Notes: generated from the sequence alone by a model not told the origin. 64,000 nucleotides of DNA from JAVBRU01 sp031547595 (GCA_031547595.1 JAVBRU010000038.1:6814-70813), one strand, 5' to 3'; numbered from the stretch's first letter, positions 43,002 to 52,023 are shown. Numbers and translations: made by a program.

Positions 43002-44120
43002 ATGAATACGCCCGCACCCGCCATTTACTATAAAGACGGCTCTTACGCGCCCAGTGACACACCAGCGCATATGCTCTACTTCCCGGACCCTGATCTTTAT
43101 GGGCCCGCCGCGCGGCAGTGGCAGGGCTGCCCATCTGTAGAAATCACCACAAGCGGCCGACTTTTTGCCACGTGGTATACCGGCGGCATCAACGAACCGC
43201 AAGTCGACAATTACTGTGCCGTTGCTTACAGCGATGACGGCCTTCGCTTTGTGGATCCCTATTTGATCATCCGCTGCCCGCCCGAAAGCAAGGCGCGTGC
43301 CATCGACGCGCAGCTTTGGCGTGCGCCCAACGGACATATCTGGCTGTTTTGGGGGCAATCGATGCACGGGGACGAAACCGCGCCCTTTACGCTGCACGAC
43401 GGCCTCTTTGGCGTGTGGGCGGCTGTTTGTGAAGCGCCGGACGCAGCCATCCCGCGCTTTGGTGCGCCGCGGTATCTTTGCGGCGGTTTTCTGCGCAACA
43501 AACCGTTGGTGTGCAAAGACGGGCGCTGGCTGCTATGTGCCTATGACTGGGTGCAACCCCATTATGTGTTCTACGAAAGCCGCAACCAGGGGTCGAGCTT
43601 CACCCGGCGCAAGGGGCCGGACAAACCAGAAAATTACCGCATCATGCCTGATGAAACCATGCTGGTAGAAAAACAGGACGGCAGGCTGTGGATGCTGGCG
43701 CGCACCAGAAGCGGCATTGCGCAATCTTTGGAGGCTGCGCCCGGCTTGTGGCAGCCGCTTGTAGACCCTGCCTTCCCCGGCCCGAATTCGCGTTTTTACA
43801 TCGGGCGTCTGCCGGGCAGAGAGCTATTAATGATCAATCATGTGGGCTACACCGGGCGTAGCCATTTGACGGCGCTACTGTCCTATGATGACGGGCTTAC
43901 ATTTCCCGATCAATTGCTGCTGGATGAGCGGCAAGCGGTGGCATATCCCGATGCCGCCATTGCGGAGGATGGCTCCATTTACGTGATTTATGATTATGAC
44001 CGAAACGGAACAGGGCAAATGATGCTGTGCCATTTCACTTTGGATGATATCCGGGCAGGACGCTTTCAATCTCCCGGCAGTTATGCCAAGCGGCGAATCA
44101 GCGCGGCGGGAAAAAGATAA
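43002..44120 (+). CDS. sialidase-like (BNR) beta-propeller protein
   Basis: Protein of 372 residues of the exo-alpha-sialidase superfamily: CPSVEITTSGRLFATWYTGG N-terminal blade, Asp-box-like segments (SDDGLRF, SRNQGSSF, SYDDGLTF) and PDAAIAEDGSIYVIYDYDR near the end. No signal peptide, so intracellular. A sialidase Arg triad cannot be confirmed, and many members of this set act as other glycosidases or lyases. Start at MNTPAP follows GGAGG. Its closest relative in the window is the N-terminal half of the fusion at 47689-49626, which shares the NKPLVC.DGRWLL block; both probably handle the sugar imported by the transporter between them. Confidence 0.8.
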   Translation: MNTPAPAIYYKDGSYAPSDTPAHMLYFPDPDLYGPAARQWQGCPSVEITTSGRLFATWYTGGINEPQVDNYCAVAYSDDGLRFVDPYLIIRCPPESKARAIDAQLWRAPNGHIWLFWGQSMHGDETAPFTLHDGLFGVWAAVCEAPDAAIPRFGAPRYLCGGFLRNKPLVCKDGRWLLCAYDWVQPHYVFYESRNQGSSFTRRKGPDKPENYRIMPDETMLVEKQDGRLWMLARTRSGIAQSLEAAPGLWQPLVDPAFPGPNSRFYIGRLPGRELLMINHVGYTGRSHLTALLSYDDGLTFPDQLLLDERQAVAYPDAAIAEDGSIYVIYDYDRNGTGQMMLCHFTLDDIRAGRFQSPGSYAKRRISAAGKR

Positions 44121-44130
44121 GGCAGGAAAA

Positions 44131-44156
44131 GGGCTACAGCAAAATCGCTGCAGCCC
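44131..44156. terminator. bidirectional terminator between sialidase-like and solute-binding genes
   Basis: GGGCTACAGC pairs with GCTGCAGCCC (one mismatch) around AAAATC, with TTTTTG on the plus side and TTTTCC on the minus side. Confidence 0.8.
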
Positions 44157-44173
44157 TTTTTGTCGGATATAAA

Positions 44174-45775
44174 TCAGTTGCTCATCATGGCTGTGTAGGC
44201 ATCCTGATAGGTGCTTACCCACAGCGCCAAATCCATCATTTCCAGCTCGTCCAGGTAAGCCGCCCACTGCGCATCCGAGTTGATATCCGCATCGCCGGTG
44301 ATGAAGGCGCTGCGCATCTCATTCACATAGCCCAGGATATTGGATTCCAGACGGTTGACGATGGTGGACTGCTCGCCGGTGAACCACATCACGCTGGGGA
44401 TGTATTCCTCAGGCAGATAATCCATGTACTTGAGCGACTCGGTGTAGTAGTGGTATTCCAGCACTTCGGGGGTATAGGTGACGCTGTAGCGCACATCGGC
44501 ATCCTGATGGCGGAAGCCCGTGCCATACCAGTCGCGGTTGGTCATGCCGTCAGAGTTGACGGTAAACTTGATGGACGGCGTATTTCCGGCAATGCTGGGC
44601 TCCTCCACCCAGTTCCAGCCCACGCCTTCCAGGCCGCCATAGTTGATCAGCACGCCTTCTGTGGAATACCAGAAATCGCACCACTTGGCCAGCGCTTCGG
44701 GATTCTTGCAGGAGGTGGTGATGAAGGAGTTGAGCGCCACGTCACCATTGTTGTTGATGGTGCGGCGCACGCCCTCTTCGTTTGCCAGCGGAGGAACTGC
44801 CTCATAATCATCCCACAGGGTGGGCAGCGCAGCCATATCGCCAAAGCTGCTCTCAAACCAGCCGCCGGAGGCGCCTACGAGCATTTCATCCGGGCGGGAG
44901 GTCAGGCCCTTCACAGTGGCAGCATCAATGGTGAAGCTGTCCTTGGAGAGCAGGCCCTTCTCGCACAGCTCGCGCACCCACTTGAGGCCTTCGCGGTAGC
45001 TGTCAGATGTGAAGGAGGGGGTGACAACGCCGTCGTTCACATTCAGACGCTTGTTGGGTTGCGGCTCAAAGGGCGCCAGCAGGAAGCCCAGCACGTGCGC
45101 AAGGTTGCCGCTGTTGATAATGAGGGGGATTTCGTCGTTGGGGTTGCCGTTGCCGTTCATATCGTTGTCCATGACGGCCTGCAGATACGCCTGGAATTCG
45201 GCGGGTGTGGAGGGCATTTCCATGCCCAACTGTTCGAGCCACGGGGTGTAAATGAATACCTTCTGAGGCACGAGGTTATGGATGCCGCCATCAGTGCGCA
45301 GCAGCGCATAGATGTTGCCGTCCGGTGCGGTCATAGCCGTGCGCAGGCTGGGGTTCTCGTCCAGAACCTTCTTGAGGTTGGGCATATAGTTTTCGATCAG
45401 GTCGTTGAGCGGCATTGCGACACCGTCTTGCGCCAGCTGCCAGATCTGGGCGGTGTTCAGGTTCATGCCATAATAGAAATCGGGCTGCACAGGATCAGTG
45501 ATCGCCAGGTTGAAGCGGGTGGTGGCTTCGCTGGACGGAGGAACCTCCCACTCAAAGTGAATGCCGGTTTTCTCCTCCAGCCACAGGGTCAGCTGGTTTG
45601 TGGCCATGTCCTCAATCTGGGCTTTGGGAATGCAGAAGCATTTGAGGGTGATGGGCGCGCTGACGATGGGATATTCGTTATCACCGGAGAGTGTAACTTC
45701 GCCCAGGGCAGCGTACGGCACTGTCAGGCAGAGGATCATCAGCAGGGCCAGGCCGATTCGCAGGTTTGTCTTCAT
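44174..45775 (-). CDS. extracellular solute-binding protein, LplA-like (family 1)
   Basis: Sugar-binding receptor (533 residues) of a CUT1 importer of the LplA/YtcQ type. Signal peptide MKTNLRIGLALLMILCLTVPYAALG; mature part shows the family patterns WLEEKTGIHFEWEVPPSSEA, MNLNTAQIWQLAQDGVAMPL and MDNDMNGNGNPNDEIPL (a calcium-like Asp/Asn loop). No clear lipobox. Start at MKTNLR; AAAGGAAAG lies upstream. Last gene of the operon running from the sialidase-like/aldolase fusion. No ATPase gene is nearby, as usual for this class, which borrows a shared MsmK-like ATPase. Confidence 0.9.
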   Translation of the reverse strand: MKTNLRIGLALLMILCLTVPYAALGEVTLSGDNEYPIVSAPITLKCFCIPKAQIEDMATNQLTLWLEEKTGIHFEWEVPPSSEATTRFNLAITDPVQPDFYYGMNLNTAQIWQLAQDGVAMPLNDLIENYMPNLKKVLDENPSLRTAMTAPDGNIYALLRTDGGIHNLVPQKVFIYTPWLEQLGMEMPSTPAEFQAYLQAVMDNDMNGNGNPNDEIPLIINSGNLAHVLGFLLAPFEPQPNKRLNVNDGVVTPSFTSDSYREGLKWVRELCEKGLLSKDSFTIDAATVKGLTSRPDEMLVGASGGWFESSFGDMAALPTLWDDYEAVPPLANEEGVRRTINNNGDVALNSFITTSCKNPEALAKWCDFWYSTEGVLINYGGLEGVGWNWVEEPSIAGNTPSIKFTVNSDGMTNRDWYGTGFRHQDADVRYSVTYTPEVLEYHYYTESLKYMDYLPEEYIPSVMWFTGEQSTIVNRLESNILGYVNEMRSAFITGDADINSDAQWAAYLDELEMMDLALWVSTYQDAYTAMMSN

Positions 45776-45846
45776 GGTGGTTCTTTCCTTTCTTATTTCT
45801 ATTCCCCCATGTTTCCTCACGTGCAGAAAACATGACGAAAACCGTT

Positions 45847-46752
45847 TTACCCCTTCACTGCGCCCAGCATGATGCCCTTGACAAAGTATTTTTGCACAAA
45901 GGGATACAGGCACAGCATGGGGAAGGACGCGATCACAATCAGCGAATATTGCATCAGATTGGCACGCTGCTCCAACAAAAGCAGCTCGCCGGGCTCGAAG
46001 TTCAGGATTTCCGCAGTCTGGTTCACTATCAGGATTTCGCGCACTACCAGCTGCAAGGGGTATTTGGCCACCGAGCGCAGGTAGAGCAGCGCATCAAAAT
46101 ACGCGTTCCAATGGCCTACGGCGTAGAACATCCCAACCACCGCCAATATGGGCATGGACAGCGGCAGCACAATGGCAAACAGGTATCTCACATGGCCGCA
46201 GCCGTCAATCTGCGCCGCCTCAAACAAATCGCCCGGGATTTGATTCATAAAATACGTGCGCATCACCAGCGTGTTGTACACCGACATCGCCCCCGGTAGC
46301 ACCATCGCCCAGATGGTGTCCAGCAAGCCCAATTGACGCACCTGCAGATAGGTAGGAATCATACCGCCGGAAAAATACATCGTAAACATCATCAGCCCCA
46401 GCAACAGCCCCCGGCCGTCCAGGTCCTTGCGGGATAGGGGGTATGCCGCGCAGATGGACATCCCCAGGTTGATCGTGGTGCCCAGCAACATATAAATGAT
46501 AGAATTGCCATAGCCCGTCCAGATGCGCTTGAACTGGAATACTGCCTTGTAGCCCTCTAAGGAGATGCGCTTAGGGATCAAATTGAGGCCGCTCACCTGA
46601 TATCCCGTGGCGCTGAGCGAGCAGGAGATGACATACAGCAGCGGATACGCAAAGAGAATCAGCAGCGCTGCCAGCAACAGGGTGTTCACAGAAAGCACCA
46701 CACGGTCGCCCCGCGTCAACAGGAAGCCGCCCTCACGTTTTGGTTTTTTCAT
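45847..46752 (-). CDS. carbohydrate ABC permease, LplC/YtcP-like
   Basis: Inner-membrane subunit (301 residues) with six predicted helices and the ABC permease EAA-type loop DLFEAAQIDGCGHVRYLFAIVLP. Typical N-terminal segment ALLILFAYPLLYVISCSLS. GAGGAGG precedes the ATG. It lies 16 bp after the partner permease gene; together they form the heterodimeric channel of the LplABC-type importer. Confidence 0.92.
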   Translation of the reverse strand: MKKPKREGGFLLTRGDRVVLSVNTLLLAALLILFAYPLLYVISCSLSATGYQVSGLNLIPKRISLEGYKAVFQFKRIWTGYGNSIIYMLLGTTINLGMSICAAYPLSRKDLDGRGLLLGLMMFTMYFSGGMIPTYLQVRQLGLLDTIWAMVLPGAMSVYNTLVMRTYFMNQIPGDLFEAAQIDGCGHVRYLFAIVLPLSMPILAVVGMFYAVGHWNAYFDALLYLRSVAKYPLQLVVREILIVNQTAEILNFEPGELLLLEQRANLMQYSLIVIASFPMLCLYPFVQKYFVKGIMLGAVKG

Positions 46753-46768
46753 GCATGCCGCCTCCTCT

Positions 46769-47692
46769 TTACCAGATTGAATGGCTGGTCAGCCGTTTGG
46801 ACAGCCAATTCACCAGCACCAGCATCGCCAGGTTAATCACAGAAGTGAACAAACCCACGGCAGAGGCATAGGAATACTGCGGGATCGAAGCAGAGATACC
46901 CTGCTTCCACACATACGTGCTGATCACTTCGCTGGTTTTCAGGTTCAGGCTGTTTTGCAGCAAGTACACCTTCTCGTAGCCCACGTTGAGCATCGAGCCG
47001 CAACGCAGCACCAGCATCACCATCACCATGGGCAAAATGCACGGTATGTCGATGTGCCAGATGCGCTTCAAAATGGTCGCGCCGTCAATGATCGCCGCTT
47101 CGTGCAATTCGCTATCCACGCCAGACAGCGCTGAGATATACAGGATGGAACCATAGCCCACGCCCTGCCAGACGCCCGTCCACACATACAACGCAGTAAA
47201 GTAATTGGCGTTCCCCAGATAGTTGACGCTGGACAGGCCAAACAGCCCGCGCAATTGATTGATCATGCCAAAGCTGGAGAAATAGTTCAATATCATGCCG
47301 CAAATGACCACTGTGGAAATGAAGTGGGGCGCATACGAAACGATCTGAACAGTTTTGCGAAAGCGCTTGAACGGCACATAATGAAGCATGAATGCAAAAA
47401 TGATACTGCACGGAAAAGTCATGAGAGAATACAGATTGATGCGCAGCGTGTTGGTCAGCACCCGTTCAAACATGCGGTTATTGAAAAACAATCGAAAATT
47501 TTCCCAGCCAACCCAAGGGCTCTCCCAGATGCCCTTGGACAGCCGATAATCCCGAAAAGCAATCTGTGCTCCATACATGGGGATGTACTTAAAAATGATG
47601 ATATACGCCACTGGCAGCAGAAGCAGCACGTACAGCACCGCATTGCCGCGAATGCGACGCAGCTTTTTGCGCATTTTGATCGATTGCGTCAT
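46769..47692 (-). CDS. carbohydrate ABC permease, LplB/YteP-like
   Basis: Inner-membrane subunit (307 residues) with six helices and an EAA loop ELHEAAIIDGATILKRIWHIDIP. Characteristic LplB start VLLLLPVAYIIIFKYIPMYGAQIAFRDY-type segment. The ATG at 47692 overlaps the stop of the fusion gene (ATGA), implying translational coupling between the putative catabolic enzyme and its transporter. Confidence 0.92.
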   Translation of the reverse strand: MTQSIKMRKKLRRIRGNAVLYVLLLLPVAYIIIFKYIPMYGAQIAFRDYRLSKGIWESPWVGWENFRLFFNNRMFERVLTNTLRINLYSLMTFPCSIIFAFMLHYVPFKRFRKTVQIVSYAPHFISTVVICGMILNYFSSFGMINQLRGLFGLSSVNYLGNANYFTALYVWTGVWQGVGYGSILYISALSGVDSELHEAAIIDGATILKRIWHIDIPCILPMVMVMLVLRCGSMLNVGYEKVYLLQNSLNLKTSEVISTYVWKQGISASIPQYSYASAVGLFTSVINLAMLVLVNWLSKRLTSHSIW

Positions 47693-49626
47693 TCCCCCGC
47701 CTCCTTTTGCACCAGCGCCCGCGCACCTGCCAGCTGATCCGATGCCGCCTGATGCAGGGCGGACAGCTCGCTGCCAATGCAGAAGCAGCTCATCTGAAGC
47801 CCCGCGCATAGGGCAATCAAAGCCTCATCGCCTGTGATAACACCGCTCCACTTCCCGGCCTGGCGCGCCTTTGTGGCCACGTGCCGGAGCGCCTCCAGCA
47901 TCCTTGGGTGCTCATACTGCCCGATAATACCCATGTGCTGGCTCAAATCATTGGGGCCAATCAGCACGCCGTCCACCCCGTCAATGGCCAGGATTTCGTC
48001 CGCCTTGCGCACCGCCTCCGGCGATTCGATCTGGCAGATCACCAGCATGCTGTCATTCGCCCGGCGCATCAGCGCCTCCACATCGCCCTTTTGGTAGCCG
48101 GAGTGGGCGCGGAAGGTAGACACTCCCCGGTCGCCCTGCGGGGCATACAGGCAGATTTCCACCAGCCGGCGCGCTTCCTTAGCATCTTCCACATTGGATA
48201 AGAGGATGCCCGAAGCGCCCATATCCAGATACTTGGTCACCTGTGTGCGGCTAGGCTGGCACACCCGCACAAGGGCCGGAATCCCTTTCCCATCCGCCAC
48301 GGCAATCAGGTTGGCCACCTGCGTCATATCAAAATAGCCATGCTCGCAGTCAATCAGCAAATAGTCATATCCGCAGCCCGCCAGCAAGCGGGCAATGTTG
48401 GGCACATACAGCTCCGAAAGCATGATGCCGTATATCTTTTGCCTGCGCTTCAAGCGGTTTTTTAGCTGCCCGTATTGGTTGCCCGGCGCGCGGCGCGGAT
48501 AAAGAATCACCCGCTGCAGGTACGAATCTTCATCCACCAGCCGCCCGGCCAGAATATCCTCTTCCGTAATGCAGGCCATCAGGATTTCGCCGTCGATGGC
48601 CCGGTTGCGGTCGTAGGTGATATAGATACGCCCGTCCGCACCCACCGCCGCATCGGGATAGGAAACCTCAAACCGGGGGTCCAGCAGCAGCGCGTACGGG
48701 AAGGTGCGCCCATCATCGTCCGACAGGAAGGCCGCCAGCTCCTCCCGCCGCCCGGCCGCCTTTTCTGGCTGCAGGCCATGCTTGATCAGCAGCACCCGGC
48801 CGGAGGACAATTTGCCAAGATAGAACCGCGAGCTCACCGATTGCACCGCCGCCCGCTGCGGCTCGCTCCAGCTTGCCCCGCCGTCCAGGGAAACAGACTC
48901 CATCAGCCCGTCCCTCACGCGCCCAAGCATCCACAGGCTGCCATCTGCACGCTCTGTCACCATGTGCTCGTCAAACATGGACTCGGGGAACTTCACGCCG
49001 CCCAGCCGCTGCCAGGTGCTCCCCTGATCGCGGGATTCAAACACCTGCGCCATGCGCAGCTCGTCCAGCTCATGCCAGCTTTCCTTGAAAGGCGCCCAGA
49101 TCAGATACCGCTGCCAGAGAGACACCGGCAGCAGCCAGCGCCCGTCTTGGCAGACCAGCGGCTTGTTGAGGGTGCAGCCGTGGGAGAGATAGCACGGCTC
49201 CGTCCACACCGGCGTTTGCGCATCCGGATCATCGCAGCGGATGTACCAGTTGGAATTTCGGCCGTCAAAATGCCGCAGGCTCTGGTTGAAGAACAGCCAC
49301 AGCCGACCCTGCGGATCGCAAAACAGCGTGCCTACCACGGTGCTGCGGGGGCAGGGAAGTGTCGCGTCGTGCGGGTCAATCACCAAGAGTGGCTGGCCAA
49401 ACGTGCGCCCGCCGTCCGTGCTCCTGGCTAGCAGCATATACGCATCGGGGTTATCGCCTCCGCCTATCCAGCAGGCATACAGCGTGCCGCCGCGCGTGAT
49501 GGCCACACCGATGGTCATGCCATAATCCAGGTTCTCCAGCGCATACTGCGGCAAGGGATGATGATTGATTTGGGGCAGCTCCGCGCCTCTTTCAAGCAGC
49601 TCCTGCGTCACTTCCATCGATTCCAT
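47689..49626 (-). CDS. fusion: sialidase-like beta-propeller + HpcH/HpaI aldolase
   Basis: Uninterrupted 645-residue frame with two domains. Residues 1 to about 390: BNR/sialidase-like propeller with Asp-box-like RSTDGGRTF, SRDQGSTW, SLDGGASW and SDDDGRTF. Residues about 395-645: class II HpcH/HpaI aldolase with IYGIMLSELYVP, IDCEHGYFD, metal-binding Glu in CQIESPEAV and the GPNDLS motif. The family cleaves or forms 2-keto-3-deoxy acids. A fusion of these two domains is unusual; a second, free-standing aldolase is encoded at 50566-51363. No signal peptide. RBS AAGGAGG seven bases upstream. Context (importer downstream, FadR regulator upstream) points to catabolism of an acidic sugar. Confidence 0.83.
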   Translation of the reverse strand: MESMEVTQELLERGAELPQINHHPLPQYALENLDYGMTIGVAITRGGTLYACWIGGGDNPDAYMLLARSTDGGRTFGQPLLVIDPHDATLPCPRSTVVGTLFCDPQGRLWLFFNQSLRHFDGRNSNWYIRCDDPDAQTPVWTEPCYLSHGCTLNKPLVCQDGRWLLPVSLWQRYLIWAPFKESWHELDELRMAQVFESRDQGSTWQRLGGVKFPESMFDEHMVTERADGSLWMLGRVRDGLMESVSLDGGASWSEPQRAAVQSVSSRFYLGKLSSGRVLLIKHGLQPEKAAGRREELAAFLSDDDGRTFPYALLLDPRFEVSYPDAAVGADGRIYITYDRNRAIDGEILMACITEEDILAGRLVDEDSYLQRVILYPRRAPGNQYGQLKNRLKRRQKIYGIMLSELYVPNIARLLAGCGYDYLLIDCEHGYFDMTQVANLIAVADGKGIPALVRVCQPSRTQVTKYLDMGASGILLSNVEDAKEARRLVEICLYAPQGDRGVSTFRAHSGYQKGDVEALMRRANDSMLVICQIESPEAVRKADEILAIDGVDGVLIGPNDLSQHMGIIGQYEHPRMLEALRHVATKARQAGKWSGVITGDEALIALCAGLQMSCFCIGSELSALHQAASDQLAGARALVQKEAGE

Positions 49627-49648
49627 ATTCCCGCCTCCTTATGCACAC

Positions 49649-49678
49649 AGTATACCATTCTTGCATTTTTGACGTCAA
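49649..49678 (-). promoter_or_regulatory. promoter of fusion/LplABC-type operon
   Basis: TTGACG-18-TATACT, about 23 bp before the start codon. An 11-bp palindrome ATTGTATCAAT at 49706-49716 lies upstream and could be regulatory, but it does not match the palindrome in front of the aldolase gene. Confidence 0.7.
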
Positions 49679-49868
49679 TCCTGGTGGAAATATTCCCATT
49701 TCATCATTGTATCAATACCAATCATGCACAACCATGCAACAATCGCCATTTCAAGGATGGACTATCCCTCTGGGAGAAGGCATCGAGAAATTTTTTAGCA
49801 TACAGCGAACACGCCCCGCATCGATCCAAGCAATGCGGTCAAGGCAGCCCTTTTATGTTATAGCCAGC

Positions 49869-50576
49869 TCACTGCTCCGTTTCTTTGGCCACTTCCCAGT
49901 TGCGCATAGACAGCGTCAAATGCTGCCGCATCACTTCTTCCGCCTGATCGGCGTCCCCGCGCTGCAGACAATCGATGATGCGCTGGTGATAATTGAGGCC
50001 GTCCTGCGCCGCGCCCGGCAGCTTCAGTGCCGCCGCCACCATGGGCGACAAAATGCCGTTCAGCGAATCCAGAAAGATCGCCAGCATCTGGTTGCCCGCA
50101 ATCTGCGCCGTCTGCTGATGGAACTGCATATCCAGCTGCACACGCCGCTCCACATCGCCGTCGGTCGTTTTCATGGCATCGTTGATGGCCTGCAGCTGCC
50201 GCACATCCTCGGCGGTGGCGTTTTCCGCCGCCATGCGGATGATAGACACCTCCAGGCTGATGCGCGCAATATACACATCCTCGGAGGTGATTTGCCCCAT
50301 CATGGCCAGCCGGTTCATGCACTGGCTGACCTGCGACAGATCGGGCGTGGTGATGTACGAGCCGCCGCCCTGGCGCTGCGTGATCAGCCCCCGCTCTTTG
50401 AGGATGGTCAGCGCCTCGCGCACCACGGGCCTGCTCACCCCAAAGCCTGCGGCCAGCACCTGCTCGGACGGCAATTTCTGGCTGACCTGCGTGGCATCGC
50501 TGAGGATCATTTTCTCCAGCCGCTGCGCCACCTGCTCGCTCAGGGCGCTTCGGCCAATCCCAAAGTCAATATTCAA
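49869..50576 (-). CDS. FadR-type GntR-family transcriptional regulator
   Basis: Regulator of 235 residues: N-terminal winged helix with KLPSEQVLAAGFGVSRPVVREAL (GntR signature) and C-terminal all-helical FCD ligand domain with metal-binding Asp/His positions (LDMQFHQQTAQIAGN, MRQHLTLSM). Starts with TTG at 50576, GGAGG eight bases upstream, overlapping the aldolase stop by 11 bp. Such regulators sense hexuronates, ketodeoxy sugars or organic acids. A TTGTCTTACAA operator at 51395-51405 fits its class, so autoregulation with the aldolase gene is likely. Confidence 0.9.
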   Translation of the reverse strand: MNIDFGIGRSALSEQVAQRLEKMILSDATQVSQKLPSEQVLAAGFGVSRPVVREALTILKERGLITQRQGGGSYITTPDLSQVSQCMNRLAMMGQITSEDVYIARISLEVSIIRMAAENATAEDVRQLQAINDAMKTTDGDVERRVQLDMQFHQQTAQIAGNQMLAIFLDSLNGILSPMVAAALKLPGAAQDGLNYHQRIIDCLQRGDADQAEEVMRQHLTLSMRNWEVAKETEQ

Positions 50577-51363
50577 GCCCGGTTCCTCCCTTTTCTAACG
50601 CCAGGCGCGCATTATGCAGCGCGTTTTTCGCGCCCTCCAGCACATAGCCATAATCCGCGCCTGTGGACAGGATCTGCATGCCCATCGCGGCATAATGATC
50701 CAGCGTCTCTTGATCGGTAGAACCCAGGGAAACGCCTGCGGGCTTGCCTGCCTTTTGCAAAATATCCATCGCCTTTTGGATCAGCGCCTGGTTTTCGGGG
50801 CAAAGCACCCGGCCCATATGGCCGATGGAGCCGCTCAAGTCGTTTGGCCCAAAGATATACCCATCGATATAGGGATTCTGCACCAGCAGTGGCAATTCCT
50901 CCACTGCGCAGGCCTGTTCGATTTGAATAAAACGGCAAAGCTCCTCATGCCCCGCATCCACATACTCCAGCACATGGTTGATATCCCCCTGCCCATAGCC
51001 AATTGCCCGCATGGGGCCAAAGCCGCGGCAGCCCTTGGGCGGGTAGAGCGTGAATTGCATTAGCTCCTCCGCCTCCGCCGCGCTTTTCACCATCGGAAAT
51101 ACCACGCCCGCCGGCCCCATTTCCAGCACCTTTTTGGTGAAATTGAAATCATGCTGCTGCAGCCGCACAATCACCGGCGTGTCTCCCGCCGCGCTCAGGT
51201 GAACTAGAACATCCTTGAGCGACAGGTAGCTGTGCTCGCAATCCACCCAGATAAAATCAAAACCGAGCCGTCCGATGATATCACAGATGCAGGGGTCCGC
51301 CAGGCTGACATGCGTGCCGCACAGGCGGCGGCCACTTTGCAGTTTCTCTTTCAGCTTGTTCAT
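50566..51363 (-). CDS. HpcH/HpaI-family aldolase
   Basis: Class II metal-dependent aldolase (265 residues): CGTHVSLADPCICDIIGRLG, WVDCEHSYLSL, Glu of FIQIEQACAVEEL and FGPNDLSGSIGH. Acts on 2-keto-3-deoxy sugar acids or 4-hydroxy-2-oxo acids giving pyruvate or an aldehyde. The start was set at MNKLKE, the usual family start; an ATG four codons earlier has no ribosome-binding site. It is co-transcribed with the FadR-type regulator. Clearly homologous to, but distinct from, the aldolase half of the fusion. Confidence 0.88.
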   Translation of the reverse strand: MNKLKEKLQSGRRLCGTHVSLADPCICDIIGRLGFDFIWVDCEHSYLSLKDVLVHLSAAGDTPVIVRLQQHDFNFTKKVLEMGPAGVVFPMVKSAAEAEELMQFTLYPPKGCRGFGPMRAIGYGQGDINHVLEYVDAGHEELCRFIQIEQACAVEELPLLVQNPYIDGYIFGPNDLSGSIGHMGRVLCPENQALIQKAMDILQKAGKPAGVSLGSTDQETLDHYAAMGMQILSTGADYGYVLEGAKNALHNARLALEKGGTGLEY

Positions 51364-51394
51364 ATGTACCGCCATCCAGTCTATACTTGTAAAC

Positions 51395-51405
51395 TTGTCT
51401 TACAA
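51395..51405 (-). promoter_or_regulatory. probable FadR-type operator
   Basis: Palindrome TTGTCTTACAA fits the TNGTNNNACNA pattern bound by FadR-subfamily regulators. It lies just downstream of the expected transcription start of the aldolase-fadR operon, a position suited to repression. Confidence 0.65.
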
Positions 51406-51417
51406 CTTGACAACCAA

Positions 51418-51447
51418 AGTATATCACAATTGTTTTCCTGATGTCAA
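51418..51447 (-). promoter_or_regulatory. promoter of aldolase-regulator operon
   Basis: Consensus TTGACA (51447-51442), 18-bp spacer, TATACT (51423-51418). Confidence 0.75.
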
Positions 51448-51532
51448 TAGGGTTTTTGAAAATGCCAAAAATTAAAACAGGGCACGAGAGGGGGAAAAAC
51501 CCCTCTCGCACCCCTATCTATATGGAAACGGA

Positions 51533-51772
51533 TTACTTGCCGCTCATCTGGCGCTCTTGCTGTTCGATCATGCGCTTGACCATATAGCCGCCGATGTAGC
51601 CAGCCTGACGGGAGGGCAGATCGCCGTTGTAGCCGGGCTTGAGGTTGATGCCCAGTTCGCTGGCGATTTCGAACTTCATGTTGTCCAAAGCGGCGCGCGC
51701 TTCGGGCACGTTCACACGGTTGCTGCTCTGGGAGGAAGAATTGGCATTGGCGTTGGCGTTGTTGTTATACAT
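51533..51772 (-). CDS. small acid-soluble spore protein, alpha/beta type
   Basis: DNA-binding spore protein of 79 residues that coats and protects spore chromosomes. An Asn/Ala/Ser-rich N-terminus precedes ALDNMKFEIASELGI, which includes the GPR-protease cleavage region, and GYIGGYMVKRMIEQ, the second conserved helix. Start at MYNNN with AAGGAG upstream. Tandem with a second copy 35 bp away. Expected to be forespore-specific (sigma-G); no sigma-G promoter could be assigned with confidence. Direct evidence that the organism sporulates. Confidence 0.93.
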   Translation of the reverse strand: MYNNNANANANSSSQSSNRVNVPEARAALDNMKFEIASELGINLKPGYNGDLPSRQAGYIGGYMVKRMIEQQERQMSGK

Positions 51773-51807
51773 GGTTTCAATCTCCTTCAAATATATAGAT
51801 TTTTGGG

Positions 51808-52023
51808 TTATTTGCCGGCCATCTGGCGCTCGGCCTGTTCAATCAGGCGCTTCACCATATACCCGCCGACATAGCCGTTCTCGCGGCTGGTCAGGTCGCC
51901 GTTGTACCCCTGCTTGAAGTTGATGCCCAGTTCACGGGCGATCTCGAACTTCATGTTGTCCAAGGCGCCGCGCGCCTCAGGCACGTTGGTGCTTTTGCTG
52001 GGTTGCTGTTTGGCGTTCATCAT
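51808..52023 (-). CDS. small acid-soluble spore protein, alpha/beta type
   Basis: Paralogue of 71 residues: NVPEARGALDNMKFEIAREL and GYVGGYMVKRLIEQAE. Start chosen at the first of two adjacent ATGs, eight bases after GGGGAGG. Both copies share NVPEAR.ALDNMKFEIA, indicating recent duplication with divergence mainly at the N-terminus. Confidence 0.92.
   Translation of the reverse strand: MMNAKQQPSKSTNVPEARGALDNMKFEIARELGINFKQGYNGDLTSRENGYVGGYMVKRLIEQAERQMAGK

Noticed and set aside
44156..44170. TTTTTGTCGGATAT on the plus strand, resembling the second half of the regulon box
   Set aside because: It lies inside a terminator tail, lacks the TCTAA half and has no downstream promoter on that strand.
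49706..49716. ATTGTATCAAT palindrome as a second FadR-type operator
   Set aside because: Its half-site spacing differs from TTGTCTTACAA at 51395 and it lies upstream of the -35; kept only as a note.
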